A DNA stretch of 64,000 nucleotides, taken from the NCBI RefSeq assembly GCF_024323335.1, contig NC_066583.1, forward strand, positions 16,538,665 through 16,602,664. The letters run 5' to 3'. This stretch comes from Lathyrus oleraceus. Its lineage: Eukaryota; Streptophyta; Magnoliopsida; Fabales; Fabaceae. The translations under genes were made by a program, and so were the position numbers. The notes beneath the pieces were generated by a model. It saw only the letters and a list, made by a program, of their open reading frames with translations. It was not told the DNA's origin and did not search any database. Position 1 is the first letter of the stretch, and each line of letters begins with the position of its first letter. Shown here piece by piece: positions 1 to 11,555 of the stretch.

Positions 1-3000
1 AGATTTGAAATTTAAGAAATGGGAGGAGATGAAGAGACTAATCCTAAGCAAAAATTTAAAAGTTAAGAGTTGAAAAGATCTGACTAATGGTATGCAATCC
101 AACAGACAAAAATGTCATATAGAAAACCACTTTTCCTTTGGACTTTAGAATCAAGAAATATCAATAAACAAGTAGCAAGATGAAGAGCAAGGCATCAAAT
201 AAAGAGTCATATCCAAGCTAGCAACTTCATAGTCTTCTTATTAATCTTTCCATGCATCAGATGACATACTCCTTGAATGGCTCAGAATAAGGCATTAGAC
301 ACAGGTTCAAAGTAACATTTGCATCAAGACCATGTGATGAACTCAAGTGGATCCCAATACTTGTATCAGATGAAAGCTCAAATCATAATCACTTGACTTC
401 AGAAATGTTGGCATTGGCCAAGTCCTTTTGCATAGGGAATGTTGCATAATTCTAAGTCCAAAGCTAAGATCAAATCCAACAGTCCACGCAAATATTTTTT
501 AGGGATTTTTTTTGTTGTTTATTAGGTATTTTAAGGTCCTATGACCACAAGCACAAACAAGATAGACAAACAAATATATACAATCACAATATATGGCTCA
601 AGTGAGAAAAATAAAAAATGGCATAAACATAAACAAGTTAAATAATATGTAAAATGGCAAATGGAATGGTAAATGACTTGAATTTAAATTGCATAAAGTA
701 AATGACTTGAAATTAAAATCAATAATAATAGAAGTTAGTCAAATGTTAGTTAGTTAGAAGTTAGTGGAGTTTTTGCTTTTCAATTGATTAAGTCATTCTT
801 TGGAGAACACTCAACCCTCTATTCACAAGCATAGATCCTTGAGCCAAGACATCTTCCAAAGGAAGGAAAAGAGGCCAAGTTTCCACATAATACCATGAAA
901 GGGGGGAGATTTACAATCTCACTTACTAGAATGTTATGCCTCTGGGTCAAAATTTAGCGCTATGTTAAACAATCTTAATTGAACTTATGTAGAAGTCACA
1001 ACTATATGAGGTCGGACAATAAAAATTTTGGTCAATGGAAGGGATTGATAAATAAACTAGACTTAGGATATTGAGACTTCATTGGTCAATGGAAGGGATG
1101 AGATAGAATGGGATTGAAGATATTGATGAACCAATTAGCCTTATGATATTGAGACTTCATTGGTCAATGAAAGGGATGAGATAGAATGGGATTGAAGATG
1201 AAGAGGGACGAGAGATGAGACAAACACAAATTGGTCAAGGGCGGAATTTTCTCAAATTAAAATCATTCATTCATTTTGGGAGATGAAATGTACATTTCAT
1301 CAATCCCCTAAATCCAATAAGTTTAATCCAACAAAAGTCAAATCAACCTTGACCAAGCCCCAAACACATAGTCAAACTTCACAAGTCAATAAAAATGGCT
1401 CAACATAATTTCTACACAATTAATCAATTAAAAAATCAAATTAAAATACATTTAAATTAAATTATGTTTGATCAAAAACCTAAAACCTCTTCAAAACACC
1501 AAATAAATGGCCAAGAGATTTATCATAGGTCAAATAAGGTCAAAGGACCTTGGACAAAAAATTTCATTATTTTTGAAAAGTCAAAAGTATTTTTAAACAA
1601 TTAAAAATATGCACAAAAACTATTAATTCATGAAAAATATTAAAATTAATCCAAAAAATAATTTTAATTCAGAAAATGAAATAGGGAAATATTTGGAATT
1701 TTTTGGTAAAAGTTCCATATTTTTTGGATGAAAAATAAAATTAATATGAATTAATTAAAATAAAGCAATTAAATGAAATATTCAGAAATTCAAAAAAAGG
1801 AGAGCCATCTGATCTCCCTCACTAATTGAGGTGGCAGATCAGATGGATGGAAACGCGCATTTCACATGCGCTTCAGTCAACTATCCCACACACGTGGTAA
1901 TCAAAAGCAACGCACGAGATTAAAACATTTAAACTGTATCTTATGGCTGAGATATGTGACAACACATCACCGGAGCTAGGGCTTCGGTCTTTTTCTCCGG
2001 TGGATCTCACCGGACTGGTCCACCATTAACCATCATCAAAATGAAAAAGCAAGACATGGATTTAAAGAAAAAATGCTCAAGAGCTTGAATTTGGCCTCAA
2101 TTTTGTCCAATTCCAAGTATATAAAAAGATAAAAGGATTTGAATTTTCAGGATCAAGAACTGAGTTGCTTCGATTTGACCTCAAAGCAACTCAATCTTCT
2201 TTCCTACATTGATAGGACTTCAGACAACCAAAAATCAACAAAAATTATGGAGAATTGAGAGAGAATCGAAGAGATAAAGTTTTCTGAAAAATCACCTTCG
2301 AGTTGATCCAATTCCACTTGATCTTGATCTGGATTTGATTGCTTTCTCTTCCTATTACTTCCAGAAGCCAATTGAGATGAAAAGGGAAGTGAATTTCTGG
2401 AGTTTGAACTTCCAAACAGAAGATGAAGTTCAAGCTCGATTTCAAGAGAAATCTTCATAAATTCTATGGCAGTGAGGGTTTGAATTGGTTTAGCAAAGCT
2501 TGGGCAAGGTGTTGGTGATGATTCTGAAGCCTTAACCTTGTTTAAATAGGCAATGCCCTTGATATCTGCACCACTTGAAATTTGGCCAATTTTAGAAACT
2601 TCCTTGCATGGATGCATGGGAAATGATTTGGCCTCAGGAATGATGCAATCCACTTCCAATTTTTGTGGGAAGTGTACTGAATCCATCATGTGGAAGCATG
2701 CAAAAGAGTTTGATCATTTGAATTCAAATCTTTCCAAAACACTTCCCACAATGAAGCCATGTGAAGTCCCTCAATTTTGATCCAAATGAGATGATCATGG
2801 ACCTTTTCGAAAGGTGATATCAAGGGGAACAAATTTAATGTTGAAAACTTTTTCATTTGAAGCTTGGATCATGATGAATTTTGAGGTGGAAGATTGGGAA
2901 ATCAAACATATTTGAAAATTTTCTAAGTCTCAAGTCAAATGTTCACTTCTTCCACCTTGAATAACTTTTTCTATGGACTTCAAATGAGAACAATTCCTTC

Positions 3001-4008
3001 ACAAAAGTTGTATCTATTCCAAACCTCTTCTATATGGTAAAAAATTTGACCTCATTTGGATTTTTCATGAAGGAGTTATGCATTTTAGAAGTTGAGAAAA
3101 ATCACTTGTTCAATGGTAGTGGCCCAAAATGAGCTATAATGTTTCCTCTTGGCACATGCATTTGCAAGTTGAATTTTCACTTCCTACAAACTTAAAAGTT
3201 GAAGTATACATCTTGAAGTTGATCATGGAATTTTAATGTGTTTCATATCATAAAAAATGAGAAAGTTATGGTCTTGGGAAGTTGACCTCCAAACTAGGGT
3301 TCAGACAAAATGACCTATAATATTTCACCATAAAAAATGTCATTTAGAGTAACATTTCTCTTGGAATCATTTTCATATGACACAAAGTATAGGAGATAGG
3401 GTCTAGGGAACCCCAGTTTTGACTAGTTGACTTTCTTTGATCAACCACCATGAACCAACTTTCTAGCTTGACAATATCTTGACTTTTGGGACTCATGGAG
3501 GAACATATATGCATAATATGATGTAATGTGAAGTATCCCTTGAAATATTTGATCAATTGTTGAAGAAACTTGTTGAAGAAGTCACACAACATACCCAGAT
3601 GAATTAGGGTTTCCAAGGCAAACAAACTCCAAACTCTTGATGATTTCTTGATCAAAATAACATGTTAAGATCATGGGGATAGATATATGATACTTAGAGT
3701 CAATATGAACCATTTCTTGATTGAGCTCCTTGCATTGAGGGTCTTAAACCCTAGATATAAGCTTGATATAGCATATGTGAGCACACACACTACCTACAAA
3801 AACAACAAACTATATATTGACATATTTTTGGTATTTTGGTTAGTAAATAATAAAAAATGAAGTATGATACAATAAAATAGGCTTGGTGATCTCTCCCAAT
3901 GCAAACCCAATGAATGAGGGGTAAGGAGGATGTCAAGGTGTACTCCTAGTGCTAATTCATATGATGAAATACCATTAGGGATCTTAGGATCAAAATTGGG
4001 GTCTTACA
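1..4008 (-). mobile_element. Ogre-type LTR, minus strand, cut by window edge
   Basis: Read on the minus strand this starts at 4008 with TGTAAGACCCCAATTTTGAT, the same family start as the plus-strand LTRs at 21501, 35374 and 52811. Its body is collinear with 21501 to about 25600: shared blocks include the segment about bulls-eye landmarks such as 'acatttcatctcccaaaatg' and the Ogre LTR phrase 'gtgacttctacataagtcc'. Base 1 of the window corresponds to about 25600 of the other copy, so roughly the last kilobase of this LTR and any internal region lie to the left. It directly abuts LTR sequence of another element at 4009, so it is most likely the 5' LTR of a minus-strand element, or a solo LTR. 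It has no protein-coding capacity; the short ORFs across 2204-2780 and 3344-3655 are chance frames. Confidence 0.85.
2541..2548 (-). promoter_or_regulatory. Possible TATA box of the minus-strand LTR
   Basis: On the minus strand the sequence reads CTATTTAAAC, at about the position where the related LTR at 21501 carries CTATAAATAC. It would mark the U3/R boundary of this LTR. The match is imperfect and there is no expression evidence, so this rests on position and AT content alone. Confidence 0.3.
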
Positions 4009-4807
4009 CCCTTCCCAAAATACTTGGATACGGGATGCTTTACTTGGTTATCCAAGTATTCATCATTCATTCAAAATACTAATAATCATCTAAATCCTTT
4101 TGTAAATAAGGGTGAAAAGGGGGATGGTCTCGAGCCTTCGATTCCTCTCCTTGATTGTTTGGATATAAGTTCCCTTACTTGACCATTTGAGAAATCGTCA
4201 TCCAAAAAAATACCTAACACATTTAATTTATCTTTTTCTCGCCCCCGTGCGATCGAAAGTGTTTTTAAAAATAACATTTTTTAGTCCATTCTAATGCGAA
4301 TAGAAATAAATGCTTTAAGTCTCCAATAGCGAGCACAAGCAATGTTTAACTGTTAGAATGCGATCTAAGTATTTTTCATTAAAACACACCAACAAAAAAA
4401 CATATGCTTCCCTCGAACTACGAAACTTTGAGTTCATCATTGTACCCGAGGATACGTAAGAGTGAGACCCGCAATCTCGTCAAGCACCCTAGTAAAAAAA
4501 ATTGCGACTCATTCTCTTTTACTTTTGCACTTTTATTCGAAGAAAACAATTAATATGAGCTAACATGCAGTAGGAAATTTAACTAAAAGGTTTTCGTTGA
4601 GTACATCGGATATAAGGGGTGCTAATACCTTCCGCTTGCGTAATCGACTCCCGAACCCGAATTTGGTTGCGGCGACCATTTTTTTCTCTCTTAATTTGTC
4701 AATATTATGCTTTTCCTATTTTGGAATAAATAAAGTTTAGTGGTGACTCTATTCAAATTATTATTTCCACGACCATCGCGAAGGATCATATTTTTCGAGA
4801 TGCGACA
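4009..4807 (+). mobile_element. 3' end of an Ogre-like LTR (X), plus strand, truncated
   Basis: The segment carries the cassette that ends every Ogre LTR in this window: an 'aactacgaaactttgagttc' block, 'gatacgtaagagtgagaccc', 'aataccttccgcttgcgtaa' followed by cgactcccgaaccc, 'ggaataaataaagtttagtg' and a terminal GCGACA at 4802-4807. The 5' part is missing because the minus-strand Ogre LTR begins at 4008. What follows 4807 is not an arginine-type primer site, so this is either a 3' LTR or a solo LTR that landed in or beside element D. It is diverged from the LTRs of Ogre A, B and C, so it belongs to another subfamily or is older. Confidence 0.65.
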
Positions 4808-4948
4808 ACCTCACATTTGAAAGTCATAAAAAGGACTTCCTTTGTTAAATGTATCTCTTCCTCTTATTGCTAATCTTCCTCTGAAGTAACTTATTACTCT
4901 TTCAAGACGATTTCTCAGCTTCCAGTCGTTCTTCAATCTCAGGTACTT

Positions 4949-6934
4949 TTGCTTTTATCTCTTAAGACATGGGCCTTTGTACATGAATGTGATAGTGACG
5001 GAAACACGTTAAAAACCCTAAGTATCCAAGAAAAGAAAAATCTATGGGACTTACGCATGAGAGAATGCAAGGATTCCATAGGCCAAGCTGAATTTGATCA
5101 TATTTTAAAGGAGTTTTACAATAATAATGATGCCTCTTTTAACGATACTGATTCCGAATCTTCTTCATCAAGTTCATCAGTAGAAGTGTGATGGAGATTG
5201 CTGACTCCTTTGACCCAGATGTGATGAGCCATTACCATAGCTCCATTGATGAAGTATAGATCATTAAACTTTGATCTTTAAAGAATATTTTCTCTACCGT
5301 GAATGAGGCTGATGTTGTATTTGAACCATGCATCCTAGGGGAATGTGTTTGTATAGTTCGTCCTCGAGGAGTCAAATATGAGTATTTCCACTTCTATGTC
5401 GGAGTATTAGAGGATTTTAAAATCCATTTACCTATTACCAATTTCGAGTCCGACCGGTTAAAAACCCTAAACACTGCCCCTTCCCAACTCCGTCCCAACA
5501 GTCAGAGGTTTATCAAGGCTTTCAAAATAGTCTGCGAGGCCATAAACATAGATCCCACCATAGGCTTGTTTTTCTCCTTTTTTTTAAATCAAGGGTGTTA
5601 AGAAAGGTGGCTGGGTCACAATTAGTGGTCTTCTCGGCAAGAGTTTTCTTCAAGTTCACACTACCAATTATAAAGGATTTAAAGACTGCTTTCTCCAAGT
5701 TAGGTGTGGACCAAGATGCCCTCAAGTATTATATGCATTAGATGGGTCCCACCGTTTTCCTATCTATTAGACTAGAAACTCACTTCTGGTATCTAGGTTT
5801 GATTTTGATAAGCTAAATGCTCTATTACCCTTACCCGAGGAACAAGTCCTTCCTTTTTTAGGTAATAATCATCTATTTTTATTTTGCATTATTCGTTGCA
5901 CTTCGTTTTATTTTCATTATAATTTTCCTATCCTTTTTATAGAAAAAATGACTATCTTGTATGTGAAAGGGTAGAAAAGGCTGATGTTAGAGGCTCGGGT
6001 GGCGAGAAGAGGAGCCGCCTAATCCACGTCTAAATCAAACTTGTCCGGTTTAGAAACTTGGACATTAAAGAATAGAAAGGTAACACCAACTAAAAAAGCC
6101 TCAAGCATTTCTGAGCCACAAGTCTCAACCATCCCGCCTCTAGTGGATTCTTACCCAAACTCCCCAAAGAAGGTGAAAACATTGATGGGTGATGAGAATT
6201 GCATAGTCAATTGGGAAATTTCCTCTTTGATGCACGAGGCCGGTGGAAAAGACCAAACCAAACCATACAATGAGTTTAAATTATTGGGTAACAACTTTGA
6301 TAGATTGAAATTCCTCAACGACCATCTAAATGCCACTGAAGGCATGAACAAGGTGAAGATAATAGGTCGACAAAAACTGACCCAAAACATCAATTCCTAT
6401 CTAATGATATGTCTTGTCTTGACCCAAGGTTTGTTTGAATATGGTGATGATTATGAGCAAAATGAGATCAAGCTCAACCACGAGATAAGTTAGCTGAAGG
6501 AAAAACAAAAGACGTATGCATATAAGAGATCCAACCTGGAGAAACATTTGTTGGAGGAGAAAGAAAAAAGGGAAAAACTGGAGGGTGGGAATAGAGAATT
6601 ATAGTCCACTATCACTATGAAATCCGAGGAGATGAAATCAACTCAGGAATCAAATGAACAAGTATAGAAAGCTCAAATTGACGTTCTTGGTGCAGGAAAT
6701 GATGCTTTTGATAGGGAAAATGATAAAGTCTTGTGCCTCCACCCTGAGCTTGATTTGTCTGAGATAGATTTTTTCAAAGTTGTAGTGGATGGCCGCCTCA
6801 AGGACATGGAAGAAATCGGGTCTTCTCCCGCTGATGATCTAACCAAGGATGATTGTGTCCATGACACCAACCTCAAAGTTGTTGGTGAGGACAAAAATGA
6901 AGAACAATCGTGTTTCTATTCACAATTTTCTTAA
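4949..6934 (+). pseudogene. Antisense extra ORF of Tat element, PF04195-like (putative gypsy-type transposon protein)
   Basis: Three plus-strand pieces fit one gene. 4949-5191 gives an acidic, serine-rich N-terminus ending in a run of nine serines. 5299-5601 carries the recognisable core: HFYVG, then 'LPITNFESDRLK', 'APSQLRPNSQRFIKAF' and 'IDPTIGLFFSFF', which follows the plan of the plant PF04195 family (phrases like 'PSQLHPNGWAF' and 'FEILC'). After a break the frame resumes at 6041-6493 and 6731-6934 as a charged, Lys/Glu-rich coiled-coil-like tail. Stops at 5599-5601, around 5740, 6491-6493, 6601 and 6664 and frame changes show it is dead. It lies antisense to gag-pol of element D. Its function is unknown in any host. 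Some breaks might be introns, for example near 5860-6040, but I cannot prove them. Confidence 0.6.
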
Positions 6935-7309
6935 TCATCCCTTAGGATGCATTTTGTCATGTTTTTCAGAATGTTATTCACTTTTCCTTTCTGTTTTGTA
7001 CCTGGATCCTGCTGTGATCCGTAACATATACGACAATCTCGTGTAAGGTTCCGCGCTACTGGTGGTCTCCTTTTTGTCACTTTATCTTTGTAATTGATTT
7101 TATGAAGCATTTTCTAATAGAATCCTCATGTGCTAAAAACAAATTTTTAAATATAGCGGGCTCGGGTATCTCTACGAGGCAGGGCCATGCTGATAATATA
7201 GTTTGGAATATTTATAGAACTTTGTTTAATCAACAAATCTAAGACCCCGGTCAAGATAAGCATGTTCCGACCAAGGGTTCTTCTTTATAGTTTACTCAAA
7301 CCCAATTTC

Positions 7310-7875
7310 ACCAGGGGTTTCTATTGACCTGGAATTCATCTAGGCCAACAGTTTTTATTAACGTTGCTCGACCGTAGCCGGTTACGCCAGAGGCTTCAAG
7401 TAGCTTGGACTTCAGTTAGGCCAAAGATTTTATTAAGTGTTAGCTGGCCACAGCCGATTATGCTAGAGGCTTCAAGTTTCTTGGGATTCAATTAGGAAAT
7501 AAGTTTTATTAAATGTTACCTGGCCGCAACCGATTATGCCAGAGGCTTGAAGTTCCTTGAACTTTTGTTAGGCCAAAGGTTTTATTAAATGTTACCCGAC
7601 CACAACCATTTATGCCAGAGGCTTCAAGTTTCTTGGACTTCAATTAGGCCATATATTTTATTAAACGTTACTCGGCTACAACCGATTATTCCAGAGGCTT
7701 CAAGTTTCTTGAACTTTTGTTAGGCAAGAGGTTTTATTTAACATTACCCGGCCGTAGAGGATTATTCCAGAGGCTTCAAGTTTCTTGGACTTTAGTTAGG
7801 CCATATGGTTTATTAAACATTACCCAATCACAATTGATTATGCTAGAGGCTTCAAGTTTCTTGGACTTCATCATG
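7310..7875. repeat. 76-bp tandem array, about 7.4 units
   Basis: The anchor GCCAGAGGCTTCAAG (with variants) recurs at 7310, 7386, 7462, 7538, 7614, 7690, 7766 and 7842, exactly 76 bp apart each time. Each unit also has 'ttaggccaaaggttttatta' and a 'cccggccacaaccgattat' block. The units differ by substitutions but not by indels, so the array expanded once and then aged. It sits between integrase and the antisense ORF of element D, i.e. in the 3' untranslated region, where plant gypsy elements are known to carry hypervariable tandem repeats that can seed satellites. Confidence 0.9.
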
Positions 7876-7919
7876 GATCGAGTCCTAGGACCGCTTTACC
7901 TACTTTATACAATACCTTT

Positions 7920-7985
7920 GTTTTAACTATGGGTGCCTCATTAAAAACCATTGCCATTGCAAGGGAAAAAAGCGCATTCCCATAA
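7920..7985 (-). other. Conserved Tat 3'-UTR motif after integrase
   Basis: The minus strand reads GGGAATGCGCTTTTTTCCC, then an A/T-rich link and GGTTTTTAATGAGGCACCC. Closely similar 'ttttttccc ... gtttttaacgaggca' stretches are common just downstream of pol in plant gypsy elements, so I take this as the start of the 3' non-coding region of D. The resemblance is from memory. Confidence 0.35.
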
Positions 7986-8029
7986 TTTTTATTTATGATG
8001 CTTATTACATAGTCTAGCTAAGATAAAAC

Positions 8030-8800
8030 TTAAGACTAGTTACATTCCAGGTCCTAGGTATTTCAACACCTTCTAAACTTTCTAACTTGTAAGCCCCTTT
8101 ATTTAACCTCTGATTGATACAGAAAGATCCTTCCTAATTCAGAGCTAGCTTACCTTTCTTCTTTGGATCAATCACCCTCTCCACCACCATATCTCCTTCA
8201 TGAAATCCCCTTTGCCTTACCTTGATATTAAACCTCATGGAAGTTCATCTTTTGGTTCTGAACTCCCTTATGTGGGTTGTTTCCCTAATTTCATCCAATA
8301 AATCTGCAGAATCATCCTTACCATCTGAGTTGGCGTTATTATCAAAAGTAATATGCCTCCAAGTCGAAGTGTTGATTTCGAACGGTATCATTACAGCAGC
8401 TTCATAAACCATCCTAAAAGGAGTTTCCTGAGTAGTCGAATAGGGTGGAGTATGACAAGACCACAAAGTTTCATGCAAGTACCTGGCCCATAACCCCTTA
8501 GCTTCGTCCAACTTCTTTTCCATCTCGATAAAATGACCTTGTTTGTCGCTTCTGCCTGACCGTTTTCTTGTGAGTGTTCCACTGAAATAAATTTATTTTT
8601 TATTCTCAAATCTTTACAAAACTCTATAATTGATGAACTAGCAAATTATGTGTCGTTGTTTGACACAATAACCTCGGGAAGGCCAAATTGACATATTAGG
8701 TTTTTCTAGTAGAATTAGTGCATTCTTTGCATTGTGATTCGTGCCACTGCTTCTGTCTTTATTCATTTAGTGAAGTAATTGACATCTATTATTAAGATAT
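8030..8800 (-). pseudogene. Integrase remnant of element D
   Basis: The minus strand encodes, with stops, a DDE integrase: core start 'LIIDVNYFTK' near 8795, then an IWPSRGYCV-like stretch where IxDNG-type sequence is expected, 'IKNKFISVEHSQENGQAEAT' with the catalytic glutamate in the QAEAT motif (about 8540-8600), 'LDEAKGLWARYLHETLWSCH' and 'TQETPFRMVYEA'. The C-terminal domain follows to about 8030 with 'GDMVVERVIDPKKKGKLALN' and 'NKGAYKLESLEGVEIPRTWN'. The second aspartate motif is degraded. A frame change falls near 8510-8540, and there are stops at about 8765, 8650 and 8140. It is non-functional. Confidence 0.75.
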
Positions 8801-9110
8801 TCAACAATTATGTTGCCACGAGAAACAAACCTTGAATTCCCGACCCCGTTTATAAAACGACCATGGTGAAACTACCAGATCAAGTGCTAGATGATTACAA
8901 ACTATACTTGGGTCTTTTCCGGGCACATCAACCGATTTCCATACAAAGAGGTTTATGTTATCTCTTAATATTTTGATGATCCCGACTTCCTTCTCTAAAG
9001 ACAAATTAAAGAAAATCTGAGTTGTCTGGGGTGCCTGAATTCCAACTTGTATCCTCTATATATCCTCAATGTGCATTAGACTATCCTCTATCGGATCCTC
9101 TCCTGGATCA
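8801..9110 (-). pseudogene. N-terminal stub of reverse transcriptase region, element D
   Basis: The minus strand around 8830-9004 reads 'IIKILRDNINLFVWKSVDVP' followed by GKDPSIVCNHLAL, which corresponds to the linker before the gypsy RT domain ('LLRxNxDxFAWxxxDMPGIDP' plus 'HxLxLxP'). It is followed within about 30 bases by the integrase core. The palm and fingers of RT, the YxDD motif and RNase H are all absent, so an internal deletion of roughly 1.5-2 kb has joined the RT leader to integrase. The length is an estimate from family architecture. Confidence 0.6.
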
Positions 9111-9640
9111 ATATCAACTAGGTTTATTTCTAAATAATCATTTTCACTGGTTCATTAGTTTGAGCTTTCCTTTTTAGTTTCAAACTGCCTTTATAACATT
9201 TCCTTTCTAACCCCTGGTCACCCTTTACTATTCCTACTCGGCCATATTTGAGAGGATATTTCAGTGTGAGATATAAAATGGATAACATTTCCTCCAAACC
9301 ATTAAATAATAGTCTTCCAACAATAATATTGTAGGGAGATGAAGCGTTGACAATTAAATATCTCACTTTGATACTTTTTGCATTGTCCCCACTGCCGAAA
9401 GTTTTTATCACGGGAAAATGTTCTAGTACCTATATATGCTCTCCGGAGAATATGACCAAAGTACCTTTAAGAGGTAACAGTTCGGCGATATCAAAATTCA
9501 TCCCCTTGAATGCATTCCAATACAAAACATCTACTGAACTCCCCAAATCTACTAAGACTAGTTTCACGCCCCATTCGCGTATTTTCACTTTGATTACCAT
9601 TGGGTCATTTTCGTGGGCTAATACTTCTTCAGCATCCCTT
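9111..9640 (-). pseudogene. Aspartic protease of element D
   Basis: The minus strand reads, almost uninterrupted, 'EWGVKLVLVDLGSSVDVLYW' (active-site triad D-L-G at about 9545), 'NAFKGMNFDIAELLPLKGTL' and 'FSGEHIQVLEHFPVIKTFGS'. It then gives the C-terminal half 'VRYLIVNASSPYNIIVGRLL' with the flap and hydrophobic-Gly-Arg motif, and ends 'GRVGIVKGDQGLERKCYKGS'. This is the standard retropepsin of Tat-type gypsy elements, which cuts the Gag-Pol polyprotein during particle maturation. The triad is D-L-G where D-S/T-G is usual in retropepsins generally. The frame here is the best kept part of D. Confidence 0.7.
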
Positions 9641-10970
9641 CTAGAGAAACTGATTATGGTTGGGTTTTCCTCTTCTTATGAAGGCGACTTCTTCCTGACA
9701 CACATCACTTTCCGGGCATACCTTTTTTCGGCTGAACTGGTTTCTCCTTCTCCTGTGACTCCTTCAATAATGGTGTTTAATGTGTGACGGGATTTACAGA
9801 TTTCTTTTGTATTCTTCCTCATCTTTTGCGTTGGGTTGTTCGAGCTGGCGTCTTCTCGGGGAGGACTTTTCTTTCCTTGCCGACCTCCGACGTGTTTAAG
9901 ATAGGACAACATTCATCCTCTCTAAATTAAGATCTCGAATTCTTTCTTAAGCTGATGACAATTCTCCGTGTAATGTCCATGGAATTTGTGGTATGCATAC
10001 CATGAACTCTCGTATTTTCCCATCATAACGTAGACCCCTTTTGGATGCCCCGATATGGTAAGTAATTTGATATGATATACTTCTCTCGAGATGTCCTCTC
10101 GTCTGGCATTCGATGGTATGTACTCGGCCTCTTTGTCAAACGGACTCCGAGATGGACTCATCGTTGTCCAGTCCTTGAGTCCATTCCTAAAGTACTCATT
10201 CTTATTCCCGACCCCTTGTTCCTTAGCTCGTATTTTTCTTTGGGAACTCGAGATCTCTTTCCATGTTACTTTCCTCCCCTTTGATATAGCATCCCACTCT
10301 GGTAATAACGCTATTAATGCTAGATGTTGACTTTTATGCTAATGATTTGTTGAACTTCCCGGCTTTGAGGCCATGTTGAAATGCCCCTATGAACATTTCC
10401 TGATTCGGATGAGACACTTTAATTGTTTCTTAGTTGAACCTCCCAAAATACTCCCTGAGATATTATGATCGTCCTTGTTGGATGTTACACAAATTGGTAG
10501 TCGACACCTTTCTATGTTTGCTTGCTGAAAAGTGTTGTACCATCTTTTTAGTTAAGTCCTGGTAAGTAACGATCATGAATTGAGGTAAACTCATATACCA
10601 TCGCAAAGCTCATTCTTTAAAGGTATCAACCATGAGTTTACATTTAAGGGAGCCGAAAGCCTATACTATTTCCATCTGATTATTGATTGCAATGAAATGC
10701 TTATGTGGGTCAGTTTTACCATCAAAAGATACCAACAGTGATGGTTTGAAGTTTTTAGGACCTGATCATCCCGAATAGCCTCAAACAATGGTTGGGAATC
10801 TAAAAGCTCCTCCTTCGTGTCCTCATCATGTTGACTTTATGTTTGCAAAACATGAACACTATCTTCCAAGGTTTCATTTTGTTGACAGAGAGCCTCCACC
10901 ATTATGAGAAATTGAGTTATATCTGGTGGCGGAGGTGGATCACTTCGGCTGGGAGATCCGGATATCGTGC
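9641..10970 (-). pseudogene. Gag remnant of element D
   Basis: The minus strand holds pieces of a Gag polyprotein. Near 10350-10400 is a 'GAFQHGLKAGKFNKSLA' type stretch with an IxRVGCYIKGEESN continuation. 9922-10161 gives 'RREDISREVYHIKLLTISGH' and the zinc-knuckle-like 'YAYHKFHGHYTENCHQLKKE', in which the first knuckle cysteine is replaced (WYAYH). 9676-9912 gives the basic linker to protease, 'TIIEGVTGEGETSSAEKRYA'. Frameshifts separate the parts and the N-terminal half is poorly kept. Gag normally forms the virus-like particle and binds the element RNA. Confidence 0.55.
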
Positions 10971-11032
10971 AGTTGGGCTATTATAAATTTTGATGAAGGT
11001 TTTTGTGTGGCTTGGGAAAGTTTTACCGAGGT

Positions 11033-11048
11033 CCCACGGTGGCGCCAA
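11033..11048 (-). other. Primer binding site of element D
   Basis: Directly inside the LTR the minus strand reads TTGGCGCCACCGTGGG, with a 1-2 base gap after the LTR terminus. TGGCGCC is the common start of plant gypsy primer sites that pair with a tRNA 3' end. It differs from the TGGCGACTCTGC site of the Ogre elements in this window, so D used a different tRNA. I cannot name the tRNA with certainty. Confidence 0.6.
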
Positions 11049-11049
11049 A

Positions 11050-11555
11050 TGTTCTTGCTAAAAACACTAAAATATTGACTTCCATGTTATCCATCAGGGA
11101 GAGCCTAAAATGTTTGGTTTAAGTGTATGTTTATGTATTTTCTCTTGTCCCTCCTCTCATTTCTTTAGTCCTTTTATAAGCCCACTCTCTACCTCCATTA
11201 ATTATAAAAAGTCCTTTTATAAACCACCATCGTTTTGCCTATTTATTCTAACTTCTTAATGACCGGTAATGTCCCTTTCTTTATGGGATCATTATGACCT
11301 TTCACCTTTTGAAACCTTTTCTCGACGGTGGCCTTCCGATCATTATTCCGGTGTATCTGGGTTCAATACCCCATGGTACGAAACTCACCACCATGACTCT
11401 TTAGGACACTCAACCCAACAAGTTGATGCCTACTTAGACCAGGTTATGTGTTCTAACTTTGACTAATACTTGGCTTTCATCCAAACCATTCCTACTTCAT
11501 CGCCAACTTCATCTGATCTTACATATCGATCGATCAACATAAATTTCCGGGATGT

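Noticed and set aside
4009..4030. Purine-rich TTTTGGGAAGGG (minus strand) as a PPT, which would make 1-4008 a 3' LTR
   Set aside because: The sequence from 4009 on matches the plus-strand U5 end of another Ogre-like LTR, so this is flank and not the internal region of the minus-strand element.
11060..11075. CACTAAAATATT as a 5' CACTA terminus for the element ending at 15299
   Set aside because: It lies within the 512-bp LTR of element D, and the similarity to CACTAAAAAAAAAA is only eight bases.
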